The notes under the pieces: model-generated
Database searches by the model: none
Seen by the model: only the letters and a program-made list of their open reading frames with translations
What the model was told of the DNA's origin: nothing
NCBI RefSeq assembly: GCF_900107545.1
Contig: NZ_FNQZ01000001.1
Location: forward strand, 310,001 to 374,000
Origin: Pseudobutyrivibrio sp. ACV-2
GTDB lineage: Bacteria; Bacillota; Clostridia; Lachnospirales; Lachnospiraceae
Reading direction: 5' to 3'
Length of the DNA: 64,000 nucleotides
Made by a program: the position numbers and the translations under genes
Part shown: positions 53,908 to 63,351 of the stretch, piece by piece
Layout: the number at the start of each line of letters is the position of its first letter
Position numbering within the stretch: the stretch's first letter is position 1

Positions 53908-54888
53908 CTACTGCTCCTCCCTAATGATTTCTGTCACTCTTACTGCGTAGCCTTTTCCTGAAGCACCTGGAAGGGCAGCGAATTTCCTAATGTCGCCCAC
54001 GAATACATCAAGCTCTTCATCAACCTTTCTATCAAGCCTTACAATATCGCCCACCTGAAGTTGAGAGAAGTCTGCTACTGTTATGACACTATTACCCAGA
54101 ACAGCTTTAACAGGAATCTTGGCCCTGCTAATTAAAGCCTCCATATCATCTGAGTAATTATCTCCTGTCTTTTCCTTTTGACTACTATACCAAAACTTTG
54201 TGTTCAATTTGTCCATAACTGGCTCTAAAGTAATAAATGGAAGACAAATATTCATAAGTCCTTCCACGTCACCTATCTTTATATTCAAGGTAACAATCGC
54301 AATCATTTCTGATGGCGAAATAATCTGTGCGAATTGAGAGTTGGTCTCAATTCTCTCAAGCCTTGGATGTAAATCCAAAACATTTTCCCACGGTTCTCTA
54401 AGGAGATCCACGCAGCTTGTCATTACTCTTTCAATAATGAGAAGCTCTATTTCTGAAAAATCTCTAACCTTATCTAAAGGCTCGCCAACTCCGCCAAGCA
54501 TTCGGTCTACCATGGCAAAGCCAAGATTTGAGGCCATTTCAACTATAATGTTTCCCTCAAGGGGAGAAAAATCAACAATTCCAAGTAATACAGGGTTTGA
54601 AAGAGAATTTGAAAACTCCATGTAGGTAACAGCCTCGGAGTTCATTACCTCCACCTGTATATTCTTTCTCAGGAAAATAGGCAAGTTGGTGGAAAGCAGT
54701 CGACCATAGTGCTCGAAAATGATTTCCATGGTCCTTAAGTGTTCCTTTGAGAACTTGGATGGTCTGGCAAAATCGTAGTTCTTTACCGGTTTTTCCTTGT
54801 TGTTTTTTATCTCTTCCGCATCGACTTCACCACTTGTTAAGGCATGCAAAAGATTATCTATTTCATTTTGTGAAAGAACGTCACCCAA
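53908..54888 (-). CDS. fliM: Flagellar motor switch protein FliM
   Basis: A 326-residue C-ring protein. The N-terminal CheY-P binding peptide is LSQNEIDNLL, followed by the FliM middle domain with GLAMVDRMLGG-like sequence (GFAMVDRMLGGVG) and a C-terminal SpoA domain (AVLGNSVITVADFSQLQVGD). It sets rotation direction with FliY and FliG. Confidence 0.96.
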   Translation of the reverse strand: MGDVLSQNEIDNLLHALTSGEVDAEEIKNNKEKPVKNYDFARPSKFSKEHLRTMEIIFEHYGRLLSTNLPIFLRKNIQVEVMNSEAVTYMEFSNSLSNPVLLGIVDFSPLEGNIIVEMASNLGFAMVDRMLGGVGEPLDKVRDFSEIELLIIERVMTSCVDLLREPWENVLDLHPRLERIETNSQFAQIISPSEMIAIVTLNIKIGDVEGLMNICLPFITLEPVMDKLNTKFWYSSQKEKTGDNYSDDMEALISRAKIPVKAVLGNSVITVADFSQLQVGDIVRLDRKVDEELDVFVGDIRKFAALPGASGKGYAVRVTEIIREEQ

Positions 54889-54922
54889 GCTATCTCACCA
54901 CCTTATTTCCCTTAGAATATGA

Positions 54923-55450
54923 CTACTGATAAGTAGCACTAGAGAAATTGACTCTAACAACAAAAGAAGATTTAAACAATGCCTGAAGCTGCTCTAGAAT
55001 TTCTTCCTTAACTTCATCTTCTTTATTTCTCATATCATCGATTGTATGTCCACTGACTACCGTTTTGATGGTATCGCTGATAACATTATCATACGGTGAT
55101 AAATCACCTGCTCCACCATATTTTTCGGTGTAGTCCTCGTTTGTACTATCAAGTGATAGCGAAACACCAAGAACTGCATAATGTAAGCTTCCATCACCAT
55201 TATCTTTAAGATTGATAGTCATTGTTCCACCAGTATTAACTGCGTAATCTTTCATATCTGCCACATCAATGCTAAGGGATCCTGCAGTATCTCCTGCAAC
55301 CAAATCAAGATCAATAGCTGAACATACCTTTGTGATAAGCTCATTGGCCTTTTTTGTTTCAGGCACAATTGAAATTGTAAGAACTGCTGTAAGAACCAGA
55401 TTCACAACCACAAGTGCAAGTATAACAACTGTAATCAAATTCTTCTTCAT
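54923..55450 (-). CDS. fliL: Flagellar basal-body protein FliL
   Basis: A 175-residue single-pass membrane protein with an N-terminal helix (about residues 5-27) and a periplasm-side domain ending in SFVVRVNFSSATYQ. FliL rings stabilise the stator. It lies between motB and fliM as is usual. Identification rests on architecture, length and position, since the family is divergent. Confidence 0.88.
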   Translation of the reverse strand: MKKNLITVVILALVVVNLVLTAVLTISIVPETKKANELITKVCSAIDLDLVAGDTAGSLSIDVADMKDYAVNTGGTMTINLKDNGDGSLHYAVLGVSLSLDSTNEDYTEKYGGAGDLSPYDNVISDTIKTVVSGHTIDDMRNKEDEVKEEILEQLQALFKSSFVVRVNFSSATYQ

Positions 55451-55474
55451 AAGTACAGCCTTTCTATATCATTA

Positions 55475-56401
55475 CTATTCTCCTAAATCAGATGAATAGG
55501 AGTTGAATATTTTTATTTCTACTCTTCTGTTTCTTGCACGCCCCTCTGCAGTGCTATTATCTGCAATCGGAACATATTCACCTCGTCCTGCCGATTTTAC
55601 ATAGGCTGGATTTAGATTTGTGACACTTCTAATTCTCTCAGCCACATATAAAGCTCTGTACATCGAAAGCACATCGTTGTTTTCATAGGTTCCTGAAGAC
55701 ATTGGAACATTATCTGTATGGCCTTCAATTTCAATGATATTGTGGTCATAATCCTGCAATATGGACGCCAGATTATCTACAATCCCCAGAGCCTCTTCTG
55801 TAAGGGTTGCTTTGCCGGATTTAAATAGCAAAGCACCATTGATAGTAATCATTACATAATTTGCATTGAAATCTACTTCTACCTGATCCTGCAAACCATA
55901 GGTTGCAAGCTTGTCTTCAATTTGTTCTGCAATTGATTCGCTTTCAGAGGCGCCAGCTTCAGCTAGTGCTTCCTTTGCTTCCTCAACAGAAACATCTCCT
56001 TCACCGGAAGCTGTGTTGTCCCCCTCGTTTTCGCCTTCACCATTGCTTTCGGTTTCACTTTGATTGCCCTCTGAGGTGTTTTCCGTTTCGCTGTCTCCTT
56101 CTTTATCGTAGGTCTCATCGTCACCATCATGGACACTGTTAAAATAATCATCAAACATTTCAAGCTGGCTGATTCCAGATGAAATCATCTGGCCCTCACC
56201 AATTGAAGTGCCTCCTGATGAAAAAATGCTAAAGCTTGATTGAATACTGGCAATTACTTCCTGAAACTTTTCTGTATCAGTACTACTCATTGAGAAAAGC
56301 AAAACGAAGAAGCACAAAAGTAAATTCATCAAGTCTGAGAAGGTGGCCATCCAGGCAGGCGACCCAGGCGGTGCCTCTTCTGGCTTTTTCTCCCTTGCCA
56401 T
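55475..56401 (-). CDS. motB: Stator protein MotB
   Basis: A 308-residue proton/ion-stator subunit. The single helix contains FSDLMNLLLCFFVLLFSM with the ion-binding Asp. A long acidic, Glu/Ser/Thr/Asn-rich linker (about residues 95-165) follows, then the peptidoglycan-binding OmpA-like domain (EGHTDNVPMSSGTY, ARNRRVEIKIF). The linker is notably longer and more acidic than in typical MotB. Its ATG overlaps the motA stop by one base (TAATG). Confidence 0.95.
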   Translation of the reverse strand: MAREKKPEEAPPGSPAWMATFSDLMNLLLCFFVLLFSMSSTDTEKFQEVIASIQSSFSIFSSGGTSIGEGQMISSGISQLEMFDDYFNSVHDGDDETYDKEGDSETENTSEGNQSETESNGEGENEGDNTASGEGDVSVEEAKEALAEAGASESESIAEQIEDKLATYGLQDQVEVDFNANYVMITINGALLFKSGKATLTEEALGIVDNLASILQDYDHNIIEIEGHTDNVPMSSGTYENNDVLSMYRALYVAERIRSVTNLNPAYVKSAGRGEYVPIADNSTAEGRARNRRVEIKIFNSYSSDLGE

Positions 56402-57198
56402 TAGCCTTCACCTCCTCCACCGTCACCACCGATTCCTTCTCTAGCTGAAGGTGGTAAGAATGATTTAAGCTTTTCTTCTATAACTCGTGGATTTTCGCCG
56501 GCCTGTATAGAAAGAAGACCTTCCACTGTTATTGACTTCATCATTATTTCAAGACCGTTATCTACTCCAAGCTTTGTACCAACAGGGTTTGTAAGCCAGT
56601 TGGCAATAAGAGAACCATAAAGTGTGGTAAGTAACGCTACCGCCATATTTGGTCCGATGGTAGATGCGTCAGACAGGTTCTTTAACATATTTACAAGTCC
56701 TACCAGAGTACCAATCATACCCCAGGCAGGTCCCATTTCACCCCATTTGCTCCAAAAGTTGATAACGACTTTATGTCTGTCTTCAAGACAGCTCATATCG
56801 GTTTCTAGAATTGCACGAACAAGTTCCGGATCAGTACCATCAACAACAAGGTTAATTCCTTTTTTCAGGAACTCATCTTCTATGCTGTGGGCTGCTTCTT
56901 CGAGAGCAAGAATACCTTCCTTACGGGAAATGTTGGCAAGATTAATAATGTTACCAATGGTATCTGCTGCATTTCCTATTGGAGGCTCCTTAATAGCTAA
57001 CGTCAGACCCTTTAATCCGGCTATGAAATCAGGCATCTTGTTACATGCTATACAAGAAGACAAAGAACCACCGATTGTGATAATAACAGATGGAACATCT
57101 ATGAAGTTTGCGATAGCTGCAACGCCACCGGAAGATACGATTCCGAAGACAACCATTACAACACCGAGTACTAAGCCGATTAAAGTAGCTATATCCAA
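56401..57198 (-). CDS. motA: Stator protein MotA
   Basis: A 265-residue four-helix stator subunit, N-terminus DIATLIGLVLGVVMVVFG. The last helices include MGPAWGMIGTLVGLVNML and ATLYGSLIANWLTNP. The start is TTG at 57198, which directly gives the conserved N-terminus; GGTGAGAG lies just upstream and no in-frame ATG fits. The C-terminus is Gly-rich. Confidence 0.94.
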   Translation of the reverse strand: MDIATLIGLVLGVVMVVFGIVSSGGVAAIANFIDVPSVIITIGGSLSSCIACNKMPDFIAGLKGLTLAIKEPPIGNAADTIGNIINLANISRKEGILALEEAAHSIEDEFLKKGINLVVDGTDPELVRAILETDMSCLEDRHKVVINFWSKWGEMGPAWGMIGTLVGLVNMLKNLSDASTIGPNMAVALLTTLYGSLIANWLTNPVGTKLGVDNGLEIMMKSITVEGLLSIQAGENPRVIEEKLKSFLPPSAREGIGGDGGGGEG

Positions 57199-57468
57199 AA
57201 CTCTCTCACCACCCCATCAATTATAAAAAAATACGTCCCCACTAGAAAATCTAGAAAATTTTGTATAAAATTACTCGATATATACTTTTGTGATTATTTT
57301 ACTAGATTTATAGCATATTGTCTACTTTTCTTGGTGAAATGGTCGCATATTATTGTGTATTTTCCGTGTCTAAACCACTAAATATAGATTATTCACAAAA
57401 TTTTTAGAAATTTACATAAAATAGAAACAAGAGAGGGTTCCCCCTCTCTTGCCATTAATTTATTAAAT
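57199..57468. other. Intergenic gap between flgE and motA
   Basis: This 270-base AT-rich stretch holds the flgE terminator (57428-57451) and otherwise no ORF that I can support. In many Firmicutes operons the small gene flbD (swrD) lies here; I do not find it on either strand. The half nearest motA may hold a promoter, but no sigma-28 or sigma-70 match is good enough to call. Confidence 0.6.
57428..57451 (-). terminator. Terminator after flgE
   Basis: A perfect 10-bp stem (CAAGAGAGGG with CCCTCTCTTG) with a four-base loop is followed on the minus strand by TTTCTATTTTAT, 18 bases after the flgE stop. It could split the flagellar run into two transcripts. Confidence 0.75.
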
Positions 57469-59145
57469 TTATCTCTTCAAATTGATTAATTCTTCAAGCA
57501 ATGTATCAGAAACTGTAATGATACGAGAGTTTGCCTGGAAGCCACGCTGAGTGGTAATCATATCAGTAAACTCGCTTGACAAATCTACATTGGACATCTC
57601 AAGCTGACCTGTGTTCATAGAAGAACCATCAGCAGAAATATCAATACCGATGCCGTCAAAGTCACCAGAGTTAAGAGTTGTATTATAGCAGTTGTCTCCC
57701 ATTTCAAGAAGACCTGACGCATTTGCAAACTGAGCTACTGCAATCTGTCCCAAAAGCACAGTATTACCATTTGAGTAAGAACCATAGATTTCGCCATTGG
57801 TCTGAATAGATAAGCCAGTCATAGTACCAAGCTTCCTACCTTCACCCCTCATGGTAACTCCGTCTGGAATACCTTTATTAGCTACAGCAGTTGAAGTTCC
57901 ACCATTGTCATAATTCAACAGTTTAGAAAAATCAATTTCAATATCAGAAATTGCAGCTTTTTCATCAGAAGGTCCAAGTAATGATGAATTCATAACAAGG
58001 GATTTTCCTCCAGATTTTGCATCTTTTCCTGCATACATTAAAGTACCTTCTTTAGGATCGAATTTCAGGTTATATCCAATAGACGGACTTTTAATTGCAA
58101 GTGTATTTTCATCTTTATAAGATATTTCAATATTCTTTGCCATATCTTCAGCAGACAATCCGCAAACCACTGTCAGAGGAAGCACATCCGTAGAATCTGC
58201 ATCATTAACAAACGCCTTGTCTGTAGCGTTATATGTATAAGTCTTTGTACCTGAGGTCATTTTAATATCACCAGTGCCTGCTGCCGGATCAGTTGTTGTG
58301 AATTTATAATCATCTGATAGCGCTTTATAAGATTTTGATACAATAATATCCGTACCAAAAATATCAGACAAACTCTTGCTACCTCCACTTCCGTCACTCT
58401 GGGATGTATATTTCTTTAAAATATCATTATTATCCTGATCTAGAACACTGGTTAATTCGACTGTATAGATACCATTTGTACCATCCTGCAATTTAATAGA
58501 AAATTTTGCAGTATATGAATAACCAAGATTGTCAAATAACGTAAATGAGCGAACATATCCACCTGTAGAATTAAACTGACTGTCATTTTTATCCAGGACA
58601 CCGGCGAAATTTGCTGCTGTGGTAGCCTCTGGAGCAGATGTCAGGTTTTCAGATTTCATAACTCTAAGAGGAGAAACCGTATCCTTAATAATACTTGCAG
58701 GGTTCTGAGGGTCTACCTGCCAGCCCTGAACAATATAACCTGTTGTAGTCATGGCAAGATTTCCCATTCCATCGATATAGAAAGATCCTGCTCTGGTAAA
58801 CAGATTTTGCGCACCATTATTAACAATAAAGAAATTTGTTGATTTTGAGTCTGTAAGTCTGATATCAAGTGCATCACCAGTAGACTGAGCAGCACCAGAT
58901 GATGTAATGGAAACCTTTGTTGCACCATTAGTAACACCAAGACCTATCTGCTTAGCATTTGTACCGCCTCTGGTTCCTGAAGCACCTGAAGCCTGTTGAG
59001 TTGTCTGATACATAATATCAGAAAATGTTGTTGCTGAAGATTTGAACGCAACAGTGTTAACGTTAGAGATGTTATTACCGATAACATCCATCTTTGTCTG
59101 GTGAGTTTTAAGACCTGACACACCAGAGAAAAGTGATCTCATCAT
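57469..59145 (-). CDS. flgE: Flagellar hook protein FlgE
   Basis: A 558-residue rod/hook-family protein. The N-terminal RSLFSGVSGLKTHQTKMDVI and NNISNVNTVAFK and the C-terminal GQLEMSNVDLSSEFTDMI are hook helices. The middle variable region (about residues 150-420) carries beta-rich, Ser/Thr/Asp-rich sequence. GGAGG lies nine bases before the ATG. It is followed by a terminator. Confidence 0.95.
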   Translation of the reverse strand: MMRSLFSGVSGLKTHQTKMDVIGNNISNVNTVAFKSSATTFSDIMYQTTQQASGASGTRGGTNAKQIGLGVTNGATKVSITSSGAAQSTGDALDIRLTDSKSTNFFIVNNGAQNLFTRAGSFYIDGMGNLAMTTTGYIVQGWQVDPQNPASIIKDTVSPLRVMKSENLTSAPEATTAANFAGVLDKNDSQFNSTGGYVRSFTLFDNLGYSYTAKFSIKLQDGTNGIYTVELTSVLDQDNNDILKKYTSQSDGSGGSKSLSDIFGTDIIVSKSYKALSDDYKFTTTDPAAGTGDIKMTSGTKTYTYNATDKAFVNDADSTDVLPLTVVCGLSAEDMAKNIEISYKDENTLAIKSPSIGYNLKFDPKEGTLMYAGKDAKSGGKSLVMNSSLLGPSDEKAAISDIEIDFSKLLNYDNGGTSTAVANKGIPDGVTMRGEGRKLGTMTGLSIQTNGEIYGSYSNGNTVLLGQIAVAQFANASGLLEMGDNCYNTTLNSGDFDGIGIDISADGSSMNTGQLEMSNVDLSSEFTDMITTQRGFQANSRIITVSDTLLEELINLKR

Positions 59146-59216
59146 AATGAATGACCTCCGCCCAATAATTTAACTATGATTGGGGTGTGTTTTTGTCGCT
59201 TCTGTCAGTCCACGAC

Positions 59217-59241
59217 TTAGCTTCCATGAAGGTCCAGCTAA
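59217..59241 (-). other. mRNA hairpin at the end of the TIGR02530-type gene
   Basis: The paired arms TTAGCT/AGCTAA with an inner CC/GG pair overlap the stop codon of the upstream gene. No T-run follows, so it is probably an RNA-stability or processing hairpin between that gene and flgE rather than a terminator. Confidence 0.35.
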
Positions 59242-59639
59242 ACTATAACAGCACCGTCAATATTTGTAAAAATGTTTTCCTCTGATTCTGTCTGATCCAT
59301 AGCTGTAACTACGGTCTGGTTAGGTACGTTAACTATAAAAGCTAATGTATCTACAAGAACCAGCGAATCAGTAATTCCCTTTGCAGAGGCTTTAAGTACG
59401 CCTTCTTCTAGTCTTTGGGACTGCTCTTGTGTCAATTCGATATTTCTATCATCAAGCCTTTGTGATGCATGCTTGGAGAACTTTAACGCAGAAGTACTAT
59501 TAAGCTTCTCTTTAAATATGTCTTCAAAGCTTTTTCCATCTAATGTGCCAAGTGGCTTGGACTCAGCTGCTGGATTAAGATATGTACCAGCTACTCGCTC
59601 AATGGAGGTGAAATTAGGATTAATTTTTAAATTACTCAT
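59238..59639 (-). CDS. Flagellar operon protein of the TIGR02530 type
   Basis: A 133-residue protein with the characteristic LKFSKHASQRLDDRNIELT stretch and a conserved hydrophobic C-terminal part (VLVDTLAFIVNVPNQTVVTA). The family is confined to Gram-positive flagellar operons between flgD and flgE; a hook-related role is likely but unproven. Position here fits exactly. Confidence 0.85.
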   Translation of the reverse strand: MSNLKINPNFTSIERVAGTYLNPAAESKPLGTLDGKSFEDIFKEKLNSTSALKFSKHASQRLDDRNIELTQEQSQRLEEGVLKASAKGITDSLVLVDTLAFIVNVPNQTVVTAMDQTESEENIFTNIDGAVIV

Positions 59640-59648
59640 ATCTTCCTC

Positions 59649-60386
59649 CTAAATTTCCTGCACTGGGGCTTTTTCTAAAGTATCTTCTGTTGAAGAAGTC
59701 TCATCCTTATTATCGGTTTCTTTTTTAGGATTCTTTAGTTCGTTAAGTCTATTTGCAATAGTTTCAAGATGTTTTACAACATCTTCCTTAACAAATCCTC
59801 TGGTGTAAGTATCCATTGAATTGAAAACATTAAGTGCATTTGTGATGTCGTTTTCATCTTTGATTGTAACGTTTTCCAATATTGGAAGTTTTGCAACCAT
59901 AGTATTGAAGGTCTCAACTATTGTTACTGCATTGTAATAATCTGTATCTACGACAGAATCTATTTCGCTAACCTTGTACTGCTTATCATTTACCGATACG
60001 TACATCGTTCCTTCGTCGTCTGATGTAACGTAATCTACTTTACCTCGTATTTCTTCATGATCACTGTTAATAACAACAGTTTTTCCTACCAAGCTTTGAG
60101 CCTGAATAGAATGCATATCATCCTGAACTGACTGAATGGCTTCAATCTGTGTAAAGGATGCAAGCTGTGCCACATACTGGCTGTTATCACTTGGTTCCAT
60201 AGGATCCTGGTACTGCATCTCTGCAACCAGAAGCTTAAGAAACATTTCCTGATTATATCCGCCATCCTGTTTTCCAGCTGTTTTTGAGGTTGAGGTAGTT
60301 TGATCTGATTTTGTTGTCTGCTTTGATGCTTCGGTCTTTTTATATTCACCATTAGTAACAGCACCAACCAACATATTTTCTGCCAT
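59649..60386 (-). CDS. flgD: Flagellar hook-capping protein FlgD
   Basis: A 245-residue scaffold for hook growth. The conserved N-terminal domain shows NQEMFLKLLVAEMQYQDPME and QYVAQLASFTQIEAIQ. The C-terminal half is shorter than in Proteobacteria and ends in an acidic tail. The ATG at 60386 has GGAG eight bases upstream; a TTG one codon earlier is not needed. Confidence 0.94.
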   Translation of the reverse strand: MAENMLVGAVTNGEYKKTEASKQTTKSDQTTSTSKTAGKQDGGYNQEMFLKLLVAEMQYQDPMEPSDNSQYVAQLASFTQIEAIQSVQDDMHSIQAQSLVGKTVVINSDHEEIRGKVDYVTSDDEGTMYVSVNDKQYKVSEIDSVVDTDYYNAVTIVETFNTMVAKLPILENVTIKDENDITNALNVFNSMDTYTRGFVKEDVVKHLETIANRLNELKNPKKETDNKDETSSTEDTLEKAPVQEI

Positions 60387-60410
60387 CAATCTACTCCTTT
60401 CAAACTTTAA

Positions 60411-61910
60411 CTACGCCATAAAATCTAATGTGCCTCCGTTATCCTTCATCATCTGAGCTATAAGCATTTCCTCATCTGACATAAGTCCTGTCAAATCATC
60501 AAGACTTGTAATATCGATTCGACCTCTGCGCTTTGATGACTGCTGCCTTCCTTCTTCCCTTCTAGCGTCTTCTCTTCCGTTTTCATCAAGATTTCGTTCA
60601 AATTCATGGGTTCCAACGGATACCTCAACGGATGTAACCTTTGTGTTGCTTTGAGTAAACTCTGATTTAAGGTTTGCCATCTGAGATTCTAAGGCCTGTT
60701 TTACAGCATCATTTTCAGTAAAGATTTTCGCTGTGATTTCGTTGCCCTTTTGAGTAACCTCAAGGAAGATTTTTCCTAATCCCTCAGGATTAAGTGTAAG
60801 CTCCATTGTAGTTGACTCCGTAGTTGTGAGAACTTTTGCCTGCTCAATAAACTGATTAGCAATGTCAGATGCCTTTACTGACTCTCCTGTTGGAAGTTCT
60901 ACAACTTGCTCCTGTGCCAAAAACTGAAGTTCATTATTTGCCTGTACCATAGGATTTGTAGCTTCATGCCTAATAACAGGAGTTCCATTTTCGTTATCAC
61001 CTGATCTAAAAACTGCATTTCTTTGTTTTTGTTCAAAAGAAAAATCTTTATTATCAGAATCTGCTTCACCATTATCTGTTTTCACTTTAAAAGCTGATAA
61101 GATGTCCTTTTCAACTTCCTGTGGATTTTCCTCGTTTTCTTGAATCGTTGTAGCTTTTTCCTCTGGTTTTACAGTTGTGCTAACCCCAGATTTAACTGTT
61201 TCTGTTGCAGAGGACTCCTCTTTACCTATCTCATCTTGAGGTATATCAGATTGAACTACAGGCATCTTCTGTTCGGTTAAATCAAGTTGCTCTTCAGAAA
61301 TTTGAATATCTGCTGCAAGCATTTCATCCTGTGGTTGCATCTGAATCAATAACTCTTTAATTTGTGGAAGAGCACCATCCATATCCTTAAGAAATTGGTT
61401 TGTCAACTCTGTAACATCCTTAAGAATATTTGCGAATTCTTCACTCATTACAAGGGAAATCGAATCTTCCGCACCTGTAAGTTCCGTCACTATCTGGGCA
61501 AGATTTTGTGGATCAAGGATATCAATCGCAATTAACCCCAAGTTTTCCATTACAAGCTGAATTTCTTCATCTGTAACATCAAGCTCTTCCTTAACTACTT
61601 CTTTGACCTCCTTCACTACTGCTTCCACCTTCTCTACAGTTTCTGCCATGTCAGATCCATTGATGTCATCCTGTTTAATTCCTTTTACTGAAGAAGTCTT
61701 GTCAATTTCTACTTTAGTTTTATCAACTGGCTTCTCAGAAGTTTTTGGTGTAGGAGCAGTTACCTTCGACCGAGATAAATCACTGACATTTTGTAGTGTC
61801 CTAGCAAATAAATTATCCGGGCTCTTAACCTCTGGTTGTAACTCCTGCTTTGGAATAAAATCCTTTGAAGCAGGCTTTACCAAAAGGCTTGCCACATTGC
61901 TACTTGTCAT
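60411..61910 (-). CDS. fliK: Flagellar hook-length control protein FliK
   Basis: A 499-residue secreted ruler protein. Most of it is hydrophilic and disordered (Lys/Glu/Thr/Gln-rich). The C-terminal Flg_hook domain shows MELTLNPEGLGKIFLEVTQK, which contacts FlhB to switch export specificity. A basic stretch follows near the end. GAGGGGG precedes the ATG. Confidence 0.92.
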   Translation of the reverse strand: MTSSNVASLLVKPASKDFIPKQELQPEVKSPDNLFARTLQNVSDLSRSKVTAPTPKTSEKPVDKTKVEIDKTSSVKGIKQDDINGSDMAETVEKVEAVVKEVKEVVKEELDVTDEEIQLVMENLGLIAIDILDPQNLAQIVTELTGAEDSISLVMSEEFANILKDVTELTNQFLKDMDGALPQIKELLIQMQPQDEMLAADIQISEEQLDLTEQKMPVVQSDIPQDEIGKEESSATETVKSGVSTTVKPEEKATTIQENEENPQEVEKDILSAFKVKTDNGEADSDNKDFSFEQKQRNAVFRSGDNENGTPVIRHEATNPMVQANNELQFLAQEQVVELPTGESVKASDIANQFIEQAKVLTTTESTTMELTLNPEGLGKIFLEVTQKGNEITAKIFTENDAVKQALESQMANLKSEFTQSNTKVTSVEVSVGTHEFERNLDENGREDARREEGRQQSSKRRGRIDITSLDDLTGLMSDEEMLIAQMMKDNGGTLDFMA

Positions 61911-61998
61911 GTGCCCCCTCCTTTCTCCTATGCATTTTTCAAGTTACTATAAGACCTCCTCCCGTGTATATTTGATAATATCTCTTGAAAGAGAAATA

Positions 61999-62871
61999 TT
62001 ATGGTTCCATCATCTTTGTCAGGACTGCAGCATTGCTTGCATCCATCGCCTCTAAAATAGAAGCTCTGGTGCTTGCGTCCATTGCCTGTAAAATCTGACA
62101 TACTAAATCATAATCATCGGTCATAGCATCAAAGATTGAAGCAGCATTTTTAGCCTTCATGCTTGAATATGTCTTTACGTAATCCTCTATCTCCTTGTCG
62201 TTCTGAAGCTGGCTGACCACCTGTTTATATATTGCAGCAGCATTTTCAGGCTCAATGGATTCATAATAGGTCTTATATTCATTTATATCGGGTGCATTTT
62301 CAGAAAAAACAACCTCCTCATAGAATTTTTCTTTTGTCTCCTCGAAAGCTGTTTGGTTGGCTTTATATTCGGCTAGCTCCTGAGCGGAGGTTTCAAGTTC
62401 CGCTATATAATCGCTGTTTGACTCGCCAGCCGCTTTCATCTCCTCTATCTGAGTTTCCAGTTCTTTTATTCTGTCTATGGCTGACTCCACCGTAGTATAC
62501 TGAGAATATTCATCTTCAACCACTTCCTGTGGCAAATAATCCTCTATACCTGGTAATATCTGATTCACATAAGGGACATCCTTGAGAACAGGAAATAACA
62601 CAGTAGAGCCAAAACCGCCCACATCCATTTTTACCAAAAAGGCAAAAATGACAAGCCAAATAAGGAGGATTAAAAGCACTACAAATGCCATTATTATTCC
62701 TCCTCCAATGCCGAGTCTTTCTTCATCCTCAGGTAGAGTTTCGCCGTTGGCCTTGGCCTCCTTGCGCCTCTCCTTTAGTGCGGCCTTTTCAGCTTTTTTA
62801 GCTTCTTTTTCAGCTTTTTTTGCTTCCTTCTTTGCAGCTTTATCATCCGCTGCATTTGCTACGTCTGCCAT
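61999..62871 (-). CDS. MotE/MgtE_N-type membrane protein of the flagellar operon
   Basis: A 290-residue protein: a Lys/Ala/Glu-rich cytoplasmic N-terminus, one transmembrane helix (about residues 58-85), a periplasmic coiled coil, and a C-terminal MgtE-N-like superhelical part (KNAASIFDAMTDDYDLVCQI). This matches MotE-like proteins seen between fliJ and fliK in Gram-positive bacteria. It may help position stators or chaperone periplasmic parts; the exact role is inferred. Confidence 0.8.
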   Translation of the reverse strand: MADVANAADDKAAKKEAKKAEKEAKKAEKAALKERRKEAKANGETLPEDEERLGIGGGIIMAFVVLLILLIWLVIFAFLVKMDVGGFGSTVLFPVLKDVPYVNQILPGIEDYLPQEVVEDEYSQYTTVESAIDRIKELETQIEEMKAAGESNSDYIAELETSAQELAEYKANQTAFEETKEKFYEEVVFSENAPDINEYKTYYESIEPENAAAIYKQVVSQLQNDKEIEDYVKTYSSMKAKNAASIFDAMTDDYDLVCQILQAMDASTRASILEAMDASNAAVLTKMMEP

Positions 62872-62874
62872 AAT

Positions 62875-63327
62875 TTATTCTTCCTTTTCTGTATTAAAAT
62901 ATGAATAGCTTACAAGTTCATCAGTGATTTTACTTTCTTCACGATCTATCTCATCTAAGAACTCCTCAAAGGCATGTTCCCTTAGCTTTTCGTGCATTTT
63001 CCGCTCCATCATGACTGCATTAAGGCGTTTCCTTGCGTTTTCCATGGCTTTTTGAGCTTTTGAAACCTCAAACATCTGATTTCGAAGAGCAACCTTCATG
63101 GAAGTAATTGAGCTCTTACAAGTCTTTATTGCTTTAATATCTATATCTCCTATAGAAAGTTCCTTAAGGCGCTTTTCATATCCGGCCTGTCTTATCATTA
63201 AATCACGAAGCTTATTTTGTTCTTCATTAAAACGAGCCGTTGCCATTCCAAAATTTGCCTTTTCCTGCTCTTCAATTTTTCGCTTTAGTTCTAAAATGTT
63301 TTGCATTCTATAAACAAATTTAGCCAC
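62875..63327 (-). CDS. fliJ: Flagellar export chaperone FliJ
   Basis: A 150-residue, almost wholly coiled-coil protein (FVYRMQNILELKRKIEEQEK at the start) that binds FliI and FlhA. The start is GTG at 63327 with AGAGGTGG upstream. It lies 24 bases after fliI and three before the MotE-like gene. Coiled-coil FliJ proteins share little sequence, so position carries weight. Confidence 0.9.
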   Translation of the reverse strand: MAKFVYRMQNILELKRKIEEQEKANFGMATARFNEEQNKLRDLMIRQAGYEKRLKELSIGDIDIKAIKTCKSSITSMKVALRNQMFEVSKAQKAMENARKRLNAVMMERKMHEKLREHAFEEFLDEIDREESKITDELVSYSYFNTEKEE

Positions 63328-63351
63328 GGTACCACCTCTGATTACTGCCTA

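Noticed and set aside
57199-57360. Sigma-28 promoter before motA
   Set aside because: No TAAA with a correctly spaced GCCGATAA-like box; matches were no better than chance in AT-rich DNA.
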